A stretch of 64,000 bases of DNA from Leptoclinus maculatus (lineage: Eukaryota > Chordata > Actinopteri > Perciformes > Stichaeidae). The stretch's first letter is position 1. Each line of letters starts with the position of its first letter. The notes beneath the pieces are model-generated. The model saw nothing but the letters and a program-made list of their open reading frames with translations. It ran no database searches and had not been told where the DNA came from. The DNA is taken from positions 5,941,979 through 6,005,978 of the forward strand of contig JAVDOI010000005.1 of the NCBI GenBank assembly GCA_032191485.1, written 5' to 3'. A program made the position numbers and the translations under genes. Positions 37,401 through 49,400 of this stretch are shown here, in pieces.

Positions 37401-40400
37401 GGCGGCAGTTGTCGTTGGGGCTGCAGTTGTTGATATTTGGGCAGCAGTTGTTGATGTTTGGGCTGCAGTTGTTGATTTCAGGACAGCAGTTGTCGTTGGG
37501 ATGACAGTTGTTTGGGCGGCAGTTGTTGATGTCAGGACAGCAGTTGTCGTTGGGACGACAGTTGTCGTTGGGACGACAGTTGTTTGGGCGGCAGTTGTCG
37601 TTGGGGCTGCAGTTGTTGATGTTTGGGCAGCAGTTGTTGATGTTTGGGCTGCAGTTGTTGATTTCAGGACAGCAGTTGTCGTTGGGACGACAGTTGTTTG
37701 GGCGGCAGTTGTTGATGTCAGGACAGCAGTTGTCGTTGGGACGACAGTTGTTTGGGCGGCAGATGTCGTTGGGGCTGCAGTTGTTGATGTTTGGGCAGCA
37801 GTTGTTGATGTTTGGGCTGCAGTTGTTGATTTCAGGACAGCAGTTGTCGTTGGGATGACAGTTGTTTGGGCGGCAGTTGTCGTTGGGGCTGCAGTTGTTG
37901 ATGTCAAGACAGCAGTTGTTGTTTGGGCGGCAGTTTTTGATGTCAGGACAGCAGTTGTCGTTGGGACGACAGTTGTTGTTTGGGGGGCAGTTGTTGTTGG
38001 GGCGGCAGTTGTTGATGTCAGGACAGTAGTTGTCGTTGGGACGACAGTTGTTTGGGCGCCAGTTGTTGGGGCTGCAGTTGTCGTTGGGGCTGCAGTTGTT
38101 GATGTCAAGACAGCAGTTGTCGTTGGGACGACAGTTGTTTGCGCGGCAGTTGTCGTTGGGGCTGCAGTTGTTGATATTTGGGAAGCAGTTGTTGATGTTT
38201 GGGCTGCAGTTGTTGATGTCAAGACAGCAGTTGTCGTTGGGACGACAGTTGTTGTTTGGGGGGCAGTTGTTGTTGGGGCGGCAGTTGTTGATGTCAGGAC
38301 AGTAGTTGTTGGGACGACAGTTGTTGTTTGGACGGCAGTTGTTGGGGAGGCAGTTGTTGATGTCAGGACAGCAGTTGTCGTTGGGACGACAGTTGTTTTG
38401 GCGGCAGTTGTTTGGGCGTCAGTTGTCGTTGGGGCTGCAGTTGTTGATGTTTGGGCTGCAGTTGTTGATTTCAGGACAGCAGTTGTCGTTGGGATGACAG
38501 TTGTTTGGGCGGCAGTTGTCGTTGGGGCTGCAGTTGTTGATGTTTGGGCAGCAGTTGTTGATGTTTGGGCTGCAGTTGTTGATTTCAGGACAGCAGTTGT
38601 CGTTGGGATGACAGTTGTTTGGGCGGCAGTTGTCGTTGGGGCTGCAGTTGTTGATGTCAAGACAGCAGTTGTTGTTTGGGCGGCAGTTTTTGATGTCAGG
38701 ACAGCAGTTGTCGTTGGGACGACAGTTGTTTGGGCGGCAGTTGTCATTGGGGCTGCAGTTGTTGATGTTTGGGCAGCAGTTGTTGATGTTTGGGCTGCAG
38801 TTGTTGATTTCAGGACAGCAGTTGTCGTTGGGATGACAGTTGTTTGGGCGGCAGTTGTCGTTGGGGCTGCAGTTGTTGATATCAAGACAGCAGTTGTTGT
38901 TTGGGCGGCAGTTTTTGATGTCAGGACAGCAGTTGTCGTTGGGACGACAGTTGTTGTTTGGGGGGCAGTTGTTGTTGGGGCGGCAGTTGTTGATGTCAGG
39001 ACAGTAGTTGTCGTTGGGACGACAGTTGTTTGGGCGCCAGTTGTTGGGGCTGCAGTTGTCGTTGGGGCTGCAGTTGTTGATGTCAAGACAGCAGTTGTCG
39101 TTGGGACGACAGTTGTTGTTTGGGGGCCAGTTGTTGTTGGGGCGGCAGTTGTTGATGTCAGGACAGTAGTTGTCGTTGGGACGACAGTTGTTTGGGCGCC
39201 AGTTGTTGGGGCTGCAGTTGTCGTTGGGGCTGCAGTTGTTGATGTCAAGACAGCAGTTGTCGTTGGGACGACAGTTGTTGTTTGGGGGCCAGTTGTTGTT
39301 GGGGCGGCAGTTGTTGATGTCAGGACAGTAGTTGTTGGGACGACAGTTGTCGTTGGGACGACAGTTGTTTGGGCGGCAGTTGTTGGGTCTGCAGTTGTCG
39401 TTGGGGCTGCAGTTGTTGATGTCAAGACAGCAGTTGTCGTTGGGACTACAGTTGTTGTTTGGGCGGCAGTTGTTGGGGCGGCAGTTGTTGATGTCAGGAC
39501 AGCAGTTGTCGTTGGGACGACAGTTGTTTGGGCGGCAGTTGTCGTTGGGGCTGCAGTTGTTGATATTTGGGCAGCAGTTGTTGATGTTTGTGCTGCAGTT
39601 GTTGATTTCAGGACAGCAGTTGTCGTTGGGACGACAGTTGTCGTTGGGACGACAGTTGTTTGGGCGGCAGTTGTCGTTGGGGCTGCAGTTGTTGATGTTT
39701 GGGCAGCAGTAGTTGATGTTTGGGCTGCAGTTGTTGATTTCAGGACAGCAGTTGTCGTTGGGATGACATTTGTTTGGGCGGCAGTTGTCGTTGGGGCTGC
39801 AGTTGTTGATGTCAAGACAGTAGTTGTCGTTGGGACGACAGTTGTTGTTTGGGGGGCAGTTGTTGTTGGGGCGGCAGTTGTTGATGTCAGGACAGTAGTT
39901 GTTGGAACGACAGTTGTTGTTTGGGCGGCAGTTGTTGGGGCGGCAGTTGTTGATGTCAGGACAGCAGTTGTCGTTGGGACGACAGTTGTTTGGGCGGCAG
40001 TTGTCGTTGGGGCTGCAGTTGTTGATATTTGGGCAGCAGTTGTTGATGTTTGGACTGCAGTTGTTGATTTCAGGACAGCAGTTGTCGTTGGGATGACAGT
40101 TGTTTGGGCGGCAGTTGTCGTTGGGGCTGCAGTTGTTGATGTCAGGACAGTAGTTGTTGGGACGACAGTTGTTGTTTGGGCGGCAGTTGTTGATGTCAGG
40201 ACAGCAGTTGTCGTTGGGACGACAGTTGTTGTTTGGTGGGCAGTTGTTGTTGGGGTGGCAGTTGTTGATGTCAGGACAGCAGTTGTCGTTTGGGCGGCAG
40301 TTGTTGGGGCTGCAGTTGTCGTTGGGGCTGCAGTTGTTGATGTCAAGACAGCAGTTGTTGGGACGACAGTTGTTGTTTGGGCGGCAGTTGTTGGGGCGGC

Positions 40401-43400
40401 AGTTGTTGATGTCAGGACAGCAGTTGTCGTTTGGGCGGCAGTTGTTGGGGCTGTAGTTGTCGTTGGGGCTGCAGTTGTTGATGTCAAGACAGCAGTTGTC
40501 GTTGGGACGACAGTTGTTGTTTGGTGGGCAGTTGTTGGGGTGGCAGTTGTTGATGTCAGGACAGTAGTTGTTGGAACGACAGTTGTTGTTTGGGCGGCAG
40601 TTGTTGGGGCGGCAGTTGTTGATGTCAGGACAGCAGTTGTCGTTGGGACGACAGTTGTTTGGGCGGCAGTTGTCGTTGGGGCTGCAGTTGTTGATATTTG
40701 GGCAGCAGTTGTTGATGTTTGGACTGCAGTTGTTGATTTCAGGACAGCAGTTGTCGTTGGGATGACAGTTGTTTGGGCGGCAGTTGTCGTTGGGGCTGCA
40801 GTTGTTGTTTGGGGGGCAGTTGTTGTTGGGGTGGCAGTTGTTGATGTCAGGACAGTAGTTGTTGGGACGACAGTTGTTGTTTGGGTGGCAGTTGTTGTTG
40901 GGGTGGCAGTTGTTGATGTCAGGACAGTAGTTGTTGGGACGACAGTTGTTGTTTGGGCGGCAGTTGTTGGGGCGGCAGTTGTTGATGTCAGGACAGCAGT
41001 TGTCGTTGGGACGACAGTTGTTTGGGCGGCAGTTGTCGTTGGGGCTGCAGTTGTTGATGTTTGGGCAGCAGTTGTTGATGTTTGGGCTGCAGTTGTTGAT
41101 TTCAGGACAGCAGTTGTCGTTGGGGCTGCAGTTGTTGATGTCAACACAGCAGTTGTCGTTGGGACGACAGTTGTTGTTTGGGGGCCAGTTGTTGTTGGGG
41201 CGGCAGTTGTTGATGTCAGGACAGTAGTTGTCGTTGGGACGACAGTTGTTTGGGCGCCAGTTGTTGGGGCTGCAGTTGTCGTTGGGGCTGCAGTTGTTGA
41301 TGTCAAGACAGCAGTTGTCGTTGGGACGACAGTTGTTGTTTGGGGGCCAGTTGTTGTTGGGGCGGCAGTTGTTGATGTCAGGACAGTAGTTGTTGGGACG
41401 ACAGTTGTCGTTGGGACGACAGTTGTTTGGGCGGCAGTTGTTGGGGCTGCAGTTGTCGTTGGGGCTGCAGTTGTTGATGTCAAGACAGCAGTTGTCGTTG
41501 GGACGACAGTTGTTGTTTGGGCGGCAGTTGTTGATGTCAGGACAGCAGTTGTCGTTGGGACGACAGTTGTTTGGGCGGCAGTTGTCGTTGGGGCTGCAGT
41601 TGTTGATATTTGGGCAGCAGTTGTTGATGTTTGGGCTGCAGTTGTTGATTTCAGGACAGCAGTTGTCGTTGGGACGACAGTTGTCGTTGGGACGACAGTT
41701 GTTTGGGCGGCAGTTGTCGTTGGGGCTGCAGTTGTTGATGTTTGGGCAGCAGTTGTTGATGTTTGGGCTGCAGTTGTTGATTCCAGGACAGCAGTTGTCG
41801 TTGGGATGACAGTTGTTTGGGCGGCAGTTGTCGTTGGGGCTGCAGTTGTTGATGTCAAGACAGCAGTTGTCGTTGGGACGACAGTTGTTGTTTGGGGGGC
41901 AGTTGTTGTTGGGGCGGCAGTTGTTGATGTCAGGACAGTAGTTGTTGGGACGACAGTTGTTGTTTGGGCGGCAGTTGTTGATGTCAGGACAGCAGTTGTC
42001 GTTGGGACGACAGTTGTTGTTTGGTGGGCAGTTGTTGTTGGGGTGGCAGTTGTTGATGTCAGGACAGCAGTTGTCGTTTGGGCGGCAGTTGTTGGGGCTG
42101 CAGTTGTCGTTGGGGCTGCAGTTGTTGATGTCAAGACAGCAGTTGTTGGGACGACAGTTGTTGTTTGGGCGGCAGTTGTTGGGGCGGCAGTTGTTGATGT
42201 CAGGACAGCAGTTGTCGTTTGGGCGGCAGTTGTTGGGGCTGCAGTTGTCGTTGGGGCTGCAGTTGTTGATGTCAAGACAGCAGTTGTCGTTGGGACGACA
42301 GTTGTTGTTTGGGGGGCAGTTTTTGTTGGGGTGGCAGTTGTTGATGTCAGGACAGTAGTTGTTGGGACGACAGTTGTTGTTTGGGCGGCAGTTGTTGTTG
42401 GGGTGGCAGTTGTTGATGTCAGGACAGTAGTTGTTGGGACGACAGTTGTTGTTTGGGCGGCAGTTGTTGGGGCGGCAGTTGTTGATGTCAGGACAGCAGT
42501 TGTCGTTGGGACGACAGTTGTTTGGGCAGCAGTTGTTGATGTTTGGGCTGCAGTTGTTGATTTCAGGACAGCAGTTGTCGTTGGGGCTGCAGTTGTTGAT
42601 GTCAAGACAGCAGTTGTCGTTGGGACGACAGTTGTTGTTTGGGGGCCAGTTGTTGTTGGGGCGGCAGTTGTTGATGTCAGGACAGTAGTTGTCGTTGGGA
42701 CGACAGTTGTTTGGGCGCCAGTTGTTGGGGCTGCAGTTGTCGTTGGGGCTGCAGTTGTTGATGTCAAGACAGCAGTTGTCGTTGGGACGACAGTTGTTGT
42801 TTGGGGGCCAGTTGTTGTTGGGGCGGCAGTTGTTGATGTCAGGACAGTAGTTGTTGGGACGACAGTTGTCGTTGGGACGACAGTTGTTTGGGCGGCAGTT
42901 GTTGGGGTTGCAGTTGTCGTTGGGGCTGCAGTTGTTGATGTCAAGACAGCAGTTGTCGTTGGGACGACAGTTGTTGTTTGGGCGGCAGTTGTTGGGGCGG
43001 CAGTTGTTGATGTTTGGGCAGCAGTTGTCGTTGGGACGACAGTTGTTGTTTGGGGGGCAGTTGTTGGGGTAGCAGTTGTTGATGTTAGGACAGCAGTTGT
43101 TGTTGGGGCGACAGTTGTTGTTTGGGCGGCAGTTGTTGTTGGGGCTTCAGTTGTCGTTGGGGCTTCAGTTGTTGTCATTTGGGCGGCAGTTGTTGTTTGG
43201 GGGCCAGTTGTTGATGTTTGGGAGGCAGTAGTTGTTGGGGCGACAGTTGTTGATGTTTGGGCTGCAGTTGTTGATGTTTGGGCGGCTGTTGTTGTTGGGG
43301 CGGCAGTTGTTGATGTCAGGACAGCAGTTGTTGGGACGACAGTTGTTGGGGTGACAGTTGTTGATGGGACGACAGTTGTTGTTTGGGTGGCAGTTGTTGG

Positions 43401-46400
43401 GGCTGCAGTTGTTGATGTTTGGGCTGCAGTTGTTGATGTAAGGACAGCAGTTGTCGTTGGGACGACAGTTGTTTGGGCGGCAGTTGTTGGGGCTGCAGTT
43501 GTCGTTGGGGCTGCAGTTGTTGATGTCAAGACAGCAGTTGTCGTTGGGACGACAGTTGTTGTTTGGGGGGCAGTTGTTGTTTGGGCGGCAGTTGATGTCA
43601 GGACAGTAGTTGTTGGGACGACAGTTGTTGCTTGGGCGGCAGTTGTTGGGGCGGGAGTTGTTGATGTCAAGACAGCAGTTGTCGTTGGGATGACAGTTGT
43701 TTGGGCGGCAGTTGTTGGGGCTGCAGTTGTCGTTAGGGCTGCAGTTGTTGATGTTAAGACAGCAGTTGTCGTTGGGACGACAGTTGTTATTTGGGGTGCA
43801 GTTGTTGTTGGGGTGGCAGTTGTTGATGTCAGGACAGTAGTTGTTGGGACGACAGTTGTTGTTTGGGCGGCAGTTGTTGGGGAGGCAGTTGTTGATGTCA
43901 GGACAGTAGTTGTTGGGACGACAGTTGATGTTAAGGCTGCAGTTGTTGATTTCAGGACAGCAGTTGTCGTTGGGACAACAGTTGTTGTTTGGGCGGCAGT
44001 TGTCGTTGGGGCTGCAGTTGTTGATGTCAAGACAGCAGTTGTTGTTGGGGCGACAATTGTTGTTTGGGCGGCAGTTGTTGATATCAGGACAGCAGTTGTC
44101 GTTGGGACGACAGTTGTTGTTTGGGGGGCAGTTGTTTTTGGGGCGGCAGTTGTTGATGTCAGGACAGTAGTTGTTGGGACGACAGTTGTTTGGGCGGCAG
44201 TTGTTGTTGGGGCGGCAGTTGATGTCAGGACAGCAGTTGTCGTTGGGACGACAGTTGTTTGGGCGGCAGTTGTCGTTGGGGCTGCAGTTGTTGATGTTTG
44301 GGCAGCAGTTGTCGTTGGGACGACAGTTGTTGTTTGGGGGGCAGTTGTTGGGGTAGCAGTTGTTGATGTTAGGACAGCAGATGTTGTTGGGGCGACAGTT
44401 GTTGTTTGGGCGGCAGTTGTTGTTGGGGCTTCAGTTGTCGTTGGGGCTTCAGTTGTTGTCATTTGGGCGGCAGTTGTTGTTTGGGGGCCAGTTGTTGATG
44501 TTTGGGAGGCAGTAGTTGTTGGGGCGACAGTTGTTGATGTTTGGGCTGCAGTTGTTGATGTTTGGGCGGCTGTTGTTGTTGGGGCGGCAGTTGTTGTTGG
44601 GGCGGCAGTTGTTGATGTCAGGACAGCAGTTGTTTTAGGTGCTGCAGTCATAGGTGCTGCTGTTGTAGGTGCGGCAGTGAAACAAATCATTAGTTTGACA
44701 AACATTTGTGCAACTTTTGACATATTTGATCAAGTAGCACTCATTATTGCTTACATGGGACATTCACAGTGATTGAGCTGGTTTCAATGTCAAAGTCGGT
44801 GATGTTTGGAGCTGCTTCGATCAATACTTCTCTAATCTCAGTTGTATTAGGAGGATATGTCATGTTAAAGGTAACCTCCAACTCGTTGATGACTGATCCC
44901 GGTCTGCAGAAGGAGAAACAAAAGATTTAGTTTGATGTGTTGGATTTAAGCCACTTACCCTGAATTGTAACAATTGTAAAACTGTATCTCTCAACATAAT
45001 ACCTGAATCGCATCACTTTCATGGAGCGATAGGAGGAACGGAATCTGTTTTTGAACACAGGATCAAGCTGCAGAAACAGAAATAAAGTTGTATTTAAACG
45101 AGTAGTGTGTAGGTTTGCGGGGGATCTATTAGTAGAAATTAAGTAAAATTTAATGAGTTTCGTTGAAAATCAGCTGTCACAAAGAATCTAACTAAGAATT
45201 TGTTTTTGTTGGCTTAGAATGAGCCCTTCATGCCTATATAGGGAATGGATCCTCCCCACGGAGTTTGTCCTGTTACAACACAGTGTTGTACGGTAGCCCA
45301 GAAAGGACTGGCTTTCTGGCTCTACAGAGAGCGCTTTTATGTTTGGTTGAGGTCATATAGTTTTCCGACACGCTAGTGAGTCTGTAGTAATGTGAGGCAC
45401 AGTTTTGCAATCGCCGGCTCATGCTTTCCGGGAGGAGTGAGCAAAGGGCCATTCAGTTTGTTGTTCCCCTTAATGTCTCCTTCATTAATTCCTTCTGGAA
45501 ATTTGAATATGTGATTTTGTAATATCAAGTATGTATACTCTCCAGTAAGTTTTCAGTCGTTTGATTGTGTTCTTAAATTCTGTGATTAAATATTTCAGTA
45601 GTTGAACCAGCAGGTTTTATTCGAAGTGTGAGACTTACCTGTTTCGTTATCATTGTAGCTCGGTTTTTGAAAGCTTGAGATGATTTATTCTTCAGATCAG
45701 GTGTAAATGTGGAATGCATAGATCTGAAGATCACGTCAGTTAATGTTAATGCTACAGTCGTAACTGCGGCTGTTGTCGGTGCTGCAGGCGTAGCCGCGGC
45801 TGTTGTAGTTGCTGCAGTCGTAGGTGCGGCTGTTGTAGTTGCTGTAGTCGTAGGTGCAGCTGTTGTAGTTGATGCTGTTGTCGTAGGTGTGGCTGTTATA
45901 GGTGCGGCTGTTGTCGGTGCTGCAGTCGTAGCTGTGGCTTTTGACGGTGCTGCAGTCGAAGCTGCGGCTGTTGTAGTTGCTGCAGTCGTAGGTATTGCTG
46001 TTGTAGGTGCAGCTGTTGTCGGTGCTTCAGTTGTAGCTGCGGCTGTTGTAGTTGCTGCAGTCGTAGGTGCAGCTGTTGTAGGTGCAACTGTTGTTGTAGG
46101 TGCAGCTGTTGTAGCTGCAGCTGTTGTCGGTGCTGCAGTTGTAGCTATGGCTGTTGTAGGTGAGGCATTCGTAGATGCCGCTGTTGTTGGTATGGCTGTT
46201 GTAGGCGCAGCTGTTGTTGGTGTTGCAGTTGTTGGGGCGGCAGTTGTTGATGTTGGAACAGTAGTTGTTGGGACGACAGTTGTTTGGGCAGGAGTTGTTG
46301 GGGAGGCAGTTGTTGATGTCAGGACAGCAGTTGTCGTTGGGACGACAGTTGTTTGGGCGGCAGTTGTCATTGGGGCTGCAGTTGTTGATGTTTGGGCAGC

Positions 46401-49400
46401 AGTTGTTGATGTTTGGGCTGCAGTTGATTTCAGGACAGCAGTTGTCGTTGGGACGACAGTTGTTTGGGCGGCAGTTGGGGCTGCAGTTGTCGTTGGGGCT
46501 GCAGTTGTTGATGTCAAGACAGCAGTTGTTGTTGGGGCGACAGTTATTGTTTGGGGGGCAGTTGTTGGGGTGGCAGTTGTTGATGTTCGGACAGCAGTTG
46601 TTGATGTTTGGGCTGCAGTTGTTGATTTCAGGACAGCAGTTGTCGGTGGGACGACAGTTGTTTGGGCGGCAGTTGTTGTGGCTGCAGTTGTCGTTGGGGT
46701 TGCAGTTGTTGATTTTTGGGAGGCAGTTGTTGTTGGGGCGGCAGTTGTTGAAGTCAGGACAGCAGTTGTTGGAACGAGAGTTGTTGTTTGGGCGGCAGTT
46801 GTTGTTGGGTCTGCAGTTGTCGTTGGGGCTTTAGTTGTTGTCATTTCGGCAGCAGTTGTAGTTTGGGGTGCAGTTGTTGATGTTTGGGAGGCAGTAGTTG
46901 TTGGGGCGACAGTTGTTGATGTGGTGACAGTTGTTGTTGGAGTGGCAGTTGTTGATGTCAGGACAGCAGTTGTCGTTGGGACGACAGTTGTTGTTTGGGC
47001 GGCAGTTGTTGTTGGGGCTTCAGTTGTCGTTGGGGCTTCAGTTGTTGTCATTTGGGCGGCAGTTGTTGTTTGGGGGGCAGTTGTTGATGTTTGGGCACCA
47101 GTTGTTGTTGGGGCATCAGTTGTTGATGCTTGGGTAGCAATTGTTGGGGCTGCAATTGTCGTTTGTGGTACTGTTGTTGTTGGGGCGGCAGTTGTTGATG
47201 TCAGGACAGCAGTTGTCGTTGGGACGAAGGTTGTTGTTTGGGCGGCAGTTGTCGTTGGGACGACAGTTGTTGTTTGGGGGGCAGTTGTTGGGGCGGCAGT
47301 TGTTGATGTCAGGACAGTAGTTGTTGGGACGACAGTTGTTGTTTGGGCGGCAGTTGTTGGGGCGGCAGTTGTTGATGTCAGGACAGCAGTTGTCGTTGGG
47401 ACGACAGTTGTTTGGGCGGCAGTTGTTGGGGCTGCAGTTGTCGTTGGGTCTGCAGTTGTTGATGTCAAGACAGCAGTTGTCGTTGGGACGACAGTTGTTG
47501 TTTGGGGGGCAGTTGTTGTTGGGGTGGCAGTTGTTGATGTCAGGACAGTAGTTGTTGGGACGACAGTTGTTGTTTGAGCGGCAGTTGTTGGGTCTGCAGT
47601 TGTCGTTGGGGCTTCAGTTGTCATTTCGGCAGCAGTTGTAGTTTGGGGGGCAGTTGTTGATGTTTGGGAGGCAGTAGTTGTTGGGGCGGCAGTTGTTGAT
47701 GTCAGGAAAGCAGTTGTTGTTGGGACGACAGTTGTTGGGGTGACAGTTGTTGATTGGGCGACAGTTGTTGTTTGGGTGGCAGTTGTTGGGGCTGCAGTTG
47801 TTGATGTTTGGGCTGCAGTTGTTGATGTAAGGACAGCAGTTGTCGTTGGGACGACAGTTGTTTGGGCGGCAGTTGTTGGGGCTGCAGTTGTCGTTGGGGC
47901 TGCAGTTGTTGATGTCAAGACAGCAGTTGTCGTTGGGACGACAGTTGTTGTTCTGGGGGCAGTTGTTGTTTGGGCGGCAGTTGTTGATGTTTGGGCTGCA
48001 GTTGTTGATTTCAGGACAGCAGTTGTCGTTGGGACGACAGTTGTTTGGGCGGCAGTTGTTGTTGGGGCGGCAGTTATTGATGTCAGGACAGCAGTTGTCG
48101 TTGGGACGACAGTTGTTTTGGCGGTAGTTGTCGTTGGGGCTGCAGTTGTTGATGTTTGGGCAGCAGTTGTTGATGTTAGGACAGCAGTTGTTGTTGGGGC
48201 GACAGTTGTTGTTTGGGCGGCAGTTGTTGTTGGGGCTTCAGTTGTCGTTGGGGCTTCAGTTGTTGTCATTTGGGCGGCAGTTGTTGTTTGGGGGGCAGTT
48301 GTTGATGTTTGGGCACCAGTTGTTGTTGGGGCACCAGTTGTTGATGCTTGGGAAGCAGTTGTTGGGGCTGCAGTTGTCGTTTGTGGTACTGTTGTTGTTT
48401 GGGCGGCAGTTGTTGATGTCAGGACAGCAGTTGTCGTTGGGACGAAGGTTGTTGTTTGGGCGGCAGTTGTTGTTGGGGCTGCAGTTGTCGTTGGGGCTGC
48501 AGTTGTTGATTTTTGGGCGGCAGTTGTTGTTGCGGCGGCAGTTGTTGATGTCAGCACAGCAGTTGTTGGGACGACAGTTGTTGTTTGGGCGGCAGTTGTT
48601 GGGACGACAGTTGTTGATGTCAGGACAGCAGTTGTCGTTGGGACGACAGTTGTTTGGGCGGCAGTTGTTGGGGCTGCAGTTGTCGTTGGGGCTGCAGTTG
48701 TTGATGTCAAGACAGCAGTTGTCGTTGGGATGACAGTTGTTGTTTGGGGGGCAGTTGTTGTTGGGGCGGCAGTTGTTGATGTCAGGACAGTAGTTGTTGG
48801 GACGACAGTTGTTGTTTGGGCGGCAGTTGTTGGGGCGGCAGTTGTTGATGTCAGGACAGCAGTTGTCGTTGGGACGAAGGTTGTTGTTTGGGCTGCAGTT
48901 GTTGCGGCGGCAGTTGTTGATGTCAGGACAGCAGTTGTTGGGACGACAGTTGTTGATGTCAGGACAGCAGTTGTCGTTGGGACGACAGTTGTTTGGGCGG
49001 CAGTTGTTGGGGCTGCAGTTGGCGTTGGGGCTGCAGTTGTTGATGTTTGGGCAGCAGTTGTTGATATTAGGACAGCAGTTGTCGTTGGGACGACAGTTGT
49101 TGTTTGAAGGGCAGTTGTTGTTGGGGCGACAGTTGTTGATGTCAAGACAGCAGTTGTTGTTGGGGTGACAATTGTTTGGGCGGCAGTTGTTGTTGGGTCT
49201 GCAGTTGTCGTTGGGGCTTCAGTTGTCATTTCGGCAGCAGTTGTAGTTTGGGGGGCAGTTGTTGATGTTTGGGAGGCAGTAGTTGTTGGGGCGACAGTTG
49301 TTGATGTTTGGGCTGCAGTTGTTGATGTTTGGGCGGCAGTTGTTGTTGGGGCGGCAGTTGTTGATGTCAGGACAGCAGTTGTCGTTGGGACGACAGTTGT

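Noticed and set aside
44655..44723. ATG at 44723 starting MSKVAQMFVKLMICF, which looks like a short signal peptide; its twin is at 7508
   Set aside because: It lies inside the 95-bp intron. The stop of a hypothetical upstream gene (TAA at 7531-7529) would be only about 20 nt from this ATG, leaving no room for a 3' end and promoter. The phase-matched CAGCAG acceptor with a good branch site explains the sequence better, and the hydrophobic stretch is short and carries a Lys.
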